A DNA stretch of 6,223 bases from Candidatus Pacearchaeota archaeon (GTDB lineage: Archaea; Nanobdellota; Nanobdellia; Pacearchaeales; GW2011-AR1): the NCBI GenBank assembly GCA_016234065.1, contig JACQLJ010000027.1, positions 1-6,223 of the forward strand, given 5' to 3'. A program made the position numbers and the translations under genes. Each line of letters opens with the position of its first letter. The stretch's first letter is position 1. The notes under the pieces are model-generated. The model made no database searches. It worked only from the letters and a program-made list of their open reading frames with translations, and was not told where the DNA came from. Shown piece by piece: positions 5,556 through 6,223 of this stretch.

Positions 5556-6223
5556 ATGAATAAAAGAGGCACACACGTTGGTTTTGTTATTTCCTTTGTG
5601 ATGTTTGTAACATTTCTGCTTTTTCTGAATACGTTTTTAATAAGCCCGACTATAAGCAAGGAAAGCAAAAAAAACGCGATTGAAGAATTGAAAATAAAGA
5701 TTATTGAAAATGTATCGCAGGAAGTAAAATCAACTTCGTTAAAATTGAATCATAATACCGGCAATAAATGTGTTAAACTGGAAAATTTTCTTCCACTGAC
5801 AGGATTTGGAAATAATCTTGTTGCAAAAGACCCGCAAGGAAACAGACAAGACACTTATGTAGACGGAAATTATCTTGAGATAGACAGGGTAAGTTCAGAG
5901 ATTGTATTCTTTAATGTTTATTATTCGCGAGGATTTGCGAACTTATCAAGCAAGAGCGGATGCGCGGCTATTAACCAGGGACAATATGTTTTAGGTTCAG
6001 TGAGCAAACAGAAACACGTTTCAAAAAACAAAGTAAATGAATTATTGAATTATTATAATCTTGATTACGAAGCAGTGAAAAACAGCTTAAGCATTTCAGA
6101 TGAAGATGAATTCAGCTTCAGTTTTGAGGACAAAAACAGAACAGTGGCTTCAACTAAAAAACAAAATCTTACAATAAATGTTTATGCTTTAGAAATTCCA
6201 GTGCAGTATTTTGAAAATAATGG
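5556..6223 (+). CDS. membrane-anchored pilin-like protein, 3' end beyond the window
   Basis: The frame runs from the ATG at 5556 without a stop to the window end, giving 222 residues of a partial protein. The N-terminus MNKRG-THVGF is a short basic leader followed by a hydrophobic helix (about 8-29), then a polar extracellular-type domain. KRG followed by such a helix resembles archaeal prepilin peptidase sites, although the mature start lacks the Glu5 of classical pilins, so an uncleaved membrane anchor is also possible. There are two cysteines (Cys72, Cys136) that could form a disulfide, and four N-X-S/T sequons (Asn52, Asn129, Asn194, Asn204), both consistent with export. Codon choice (AGC, AAC and GAC used freely) matches the pilus genes rather than the 122-residue gene just upstream. 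It is probably a minor pilin or pilus-associated surface protein. The start is supported by the leader and the TATA-like element. Confidence 0.8.
   Translation, partial: MNKRGTHVGFVISFVMFVTFLLFLNTFLISPTISKESKKNAIEELKIKIIENVSQEVKSTSLKLNHNTGNKCVKLENFLPLTGFGNNLVAKDPQGNRQDTYVDGNYLEIDRVSSEIVFFNVYYSRGFANLSSKSGCAAINQGQYVLGSVSKQKHVSKNKVNELLNYYNLDYEAVKNSLSISDEDEFSFSFEDKNRTVASTKKQNLTINVYALEIPVQYFENN

Noticed and set aside
1..6223. CRISPR arrays, tRNA or rRNA genes, insertion sequences
   Set aside because: No regularly spaced repeats, no tRNA- or rRNA-like stretches and no transposase-like protein were noticed on either strand.

Overview
The window reads as a piece of an AT-rich archaeal genome. The ATPase and membrane proteins are of the archaeal type IV pilus/archaellum class, and the pilin-like proteins carry archaeal class III type N-termini (RGA-QIWIE and KRG-THVGF). 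Several genes have a TATA-like element about 23-29 nt upstream of the ATG and no ribosome binding site, as expected for leaderless archaeal mRNAs. The protein style resembles DPANN lineages such as Woesearchaeota or Pacearchaeota. That placement is an impression from pattern memory, not a search result.

Layout, all on the + strand: (1) 36-455, a small VOC/glyoxalase-like protein, apparently unrelated to what follows. (2) 524-1069, a prepilin-like protein. (3) 1087-2628, the pilus secretion/assembly ATPase. (4) 2629-2732, a short leader region holding a possible 18-codon upstream ORF and a perfect 12-bp inverted repeat over the next start codon. (5) 2733-2894, a 53-residue helical protein. (6) 2891-4249 and 4255-5091, two T2SSF-type membrane platform proteins that look like the two halves of ArlJ/FlaJ encoded separately, as in Tad systems (TadB/TadC). 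(7) 5150-5518, an unrecognised 122-residue protein with its own promoter-like element. (8) 5556 to the window end, a second membrane-anchored pilin-like protein, cut off by the edge.

Inferred function: the ATPase drives the paired membrane platform proteins to assemble the prepilins into a surface filament. No prepilin peptidase is present in the window, so processing would depend on a gene elsewhere. The most unusual part is the junction between the ATPase and platform genes. There an inverted repeat pairs the start codon of the 53-residue gene while leaving a GGGAG ribosome-binding motif in the loop. A short upstream ORF runs through this hairpin and ends in an ATGA overlap with that same start codon, and a second ATGA overlap joins the 53-residue gene to the first platform gene. 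This could be a translational switch setting platform protein synthesis relative to the ATPase. It is a hypothesis from sequence alone.
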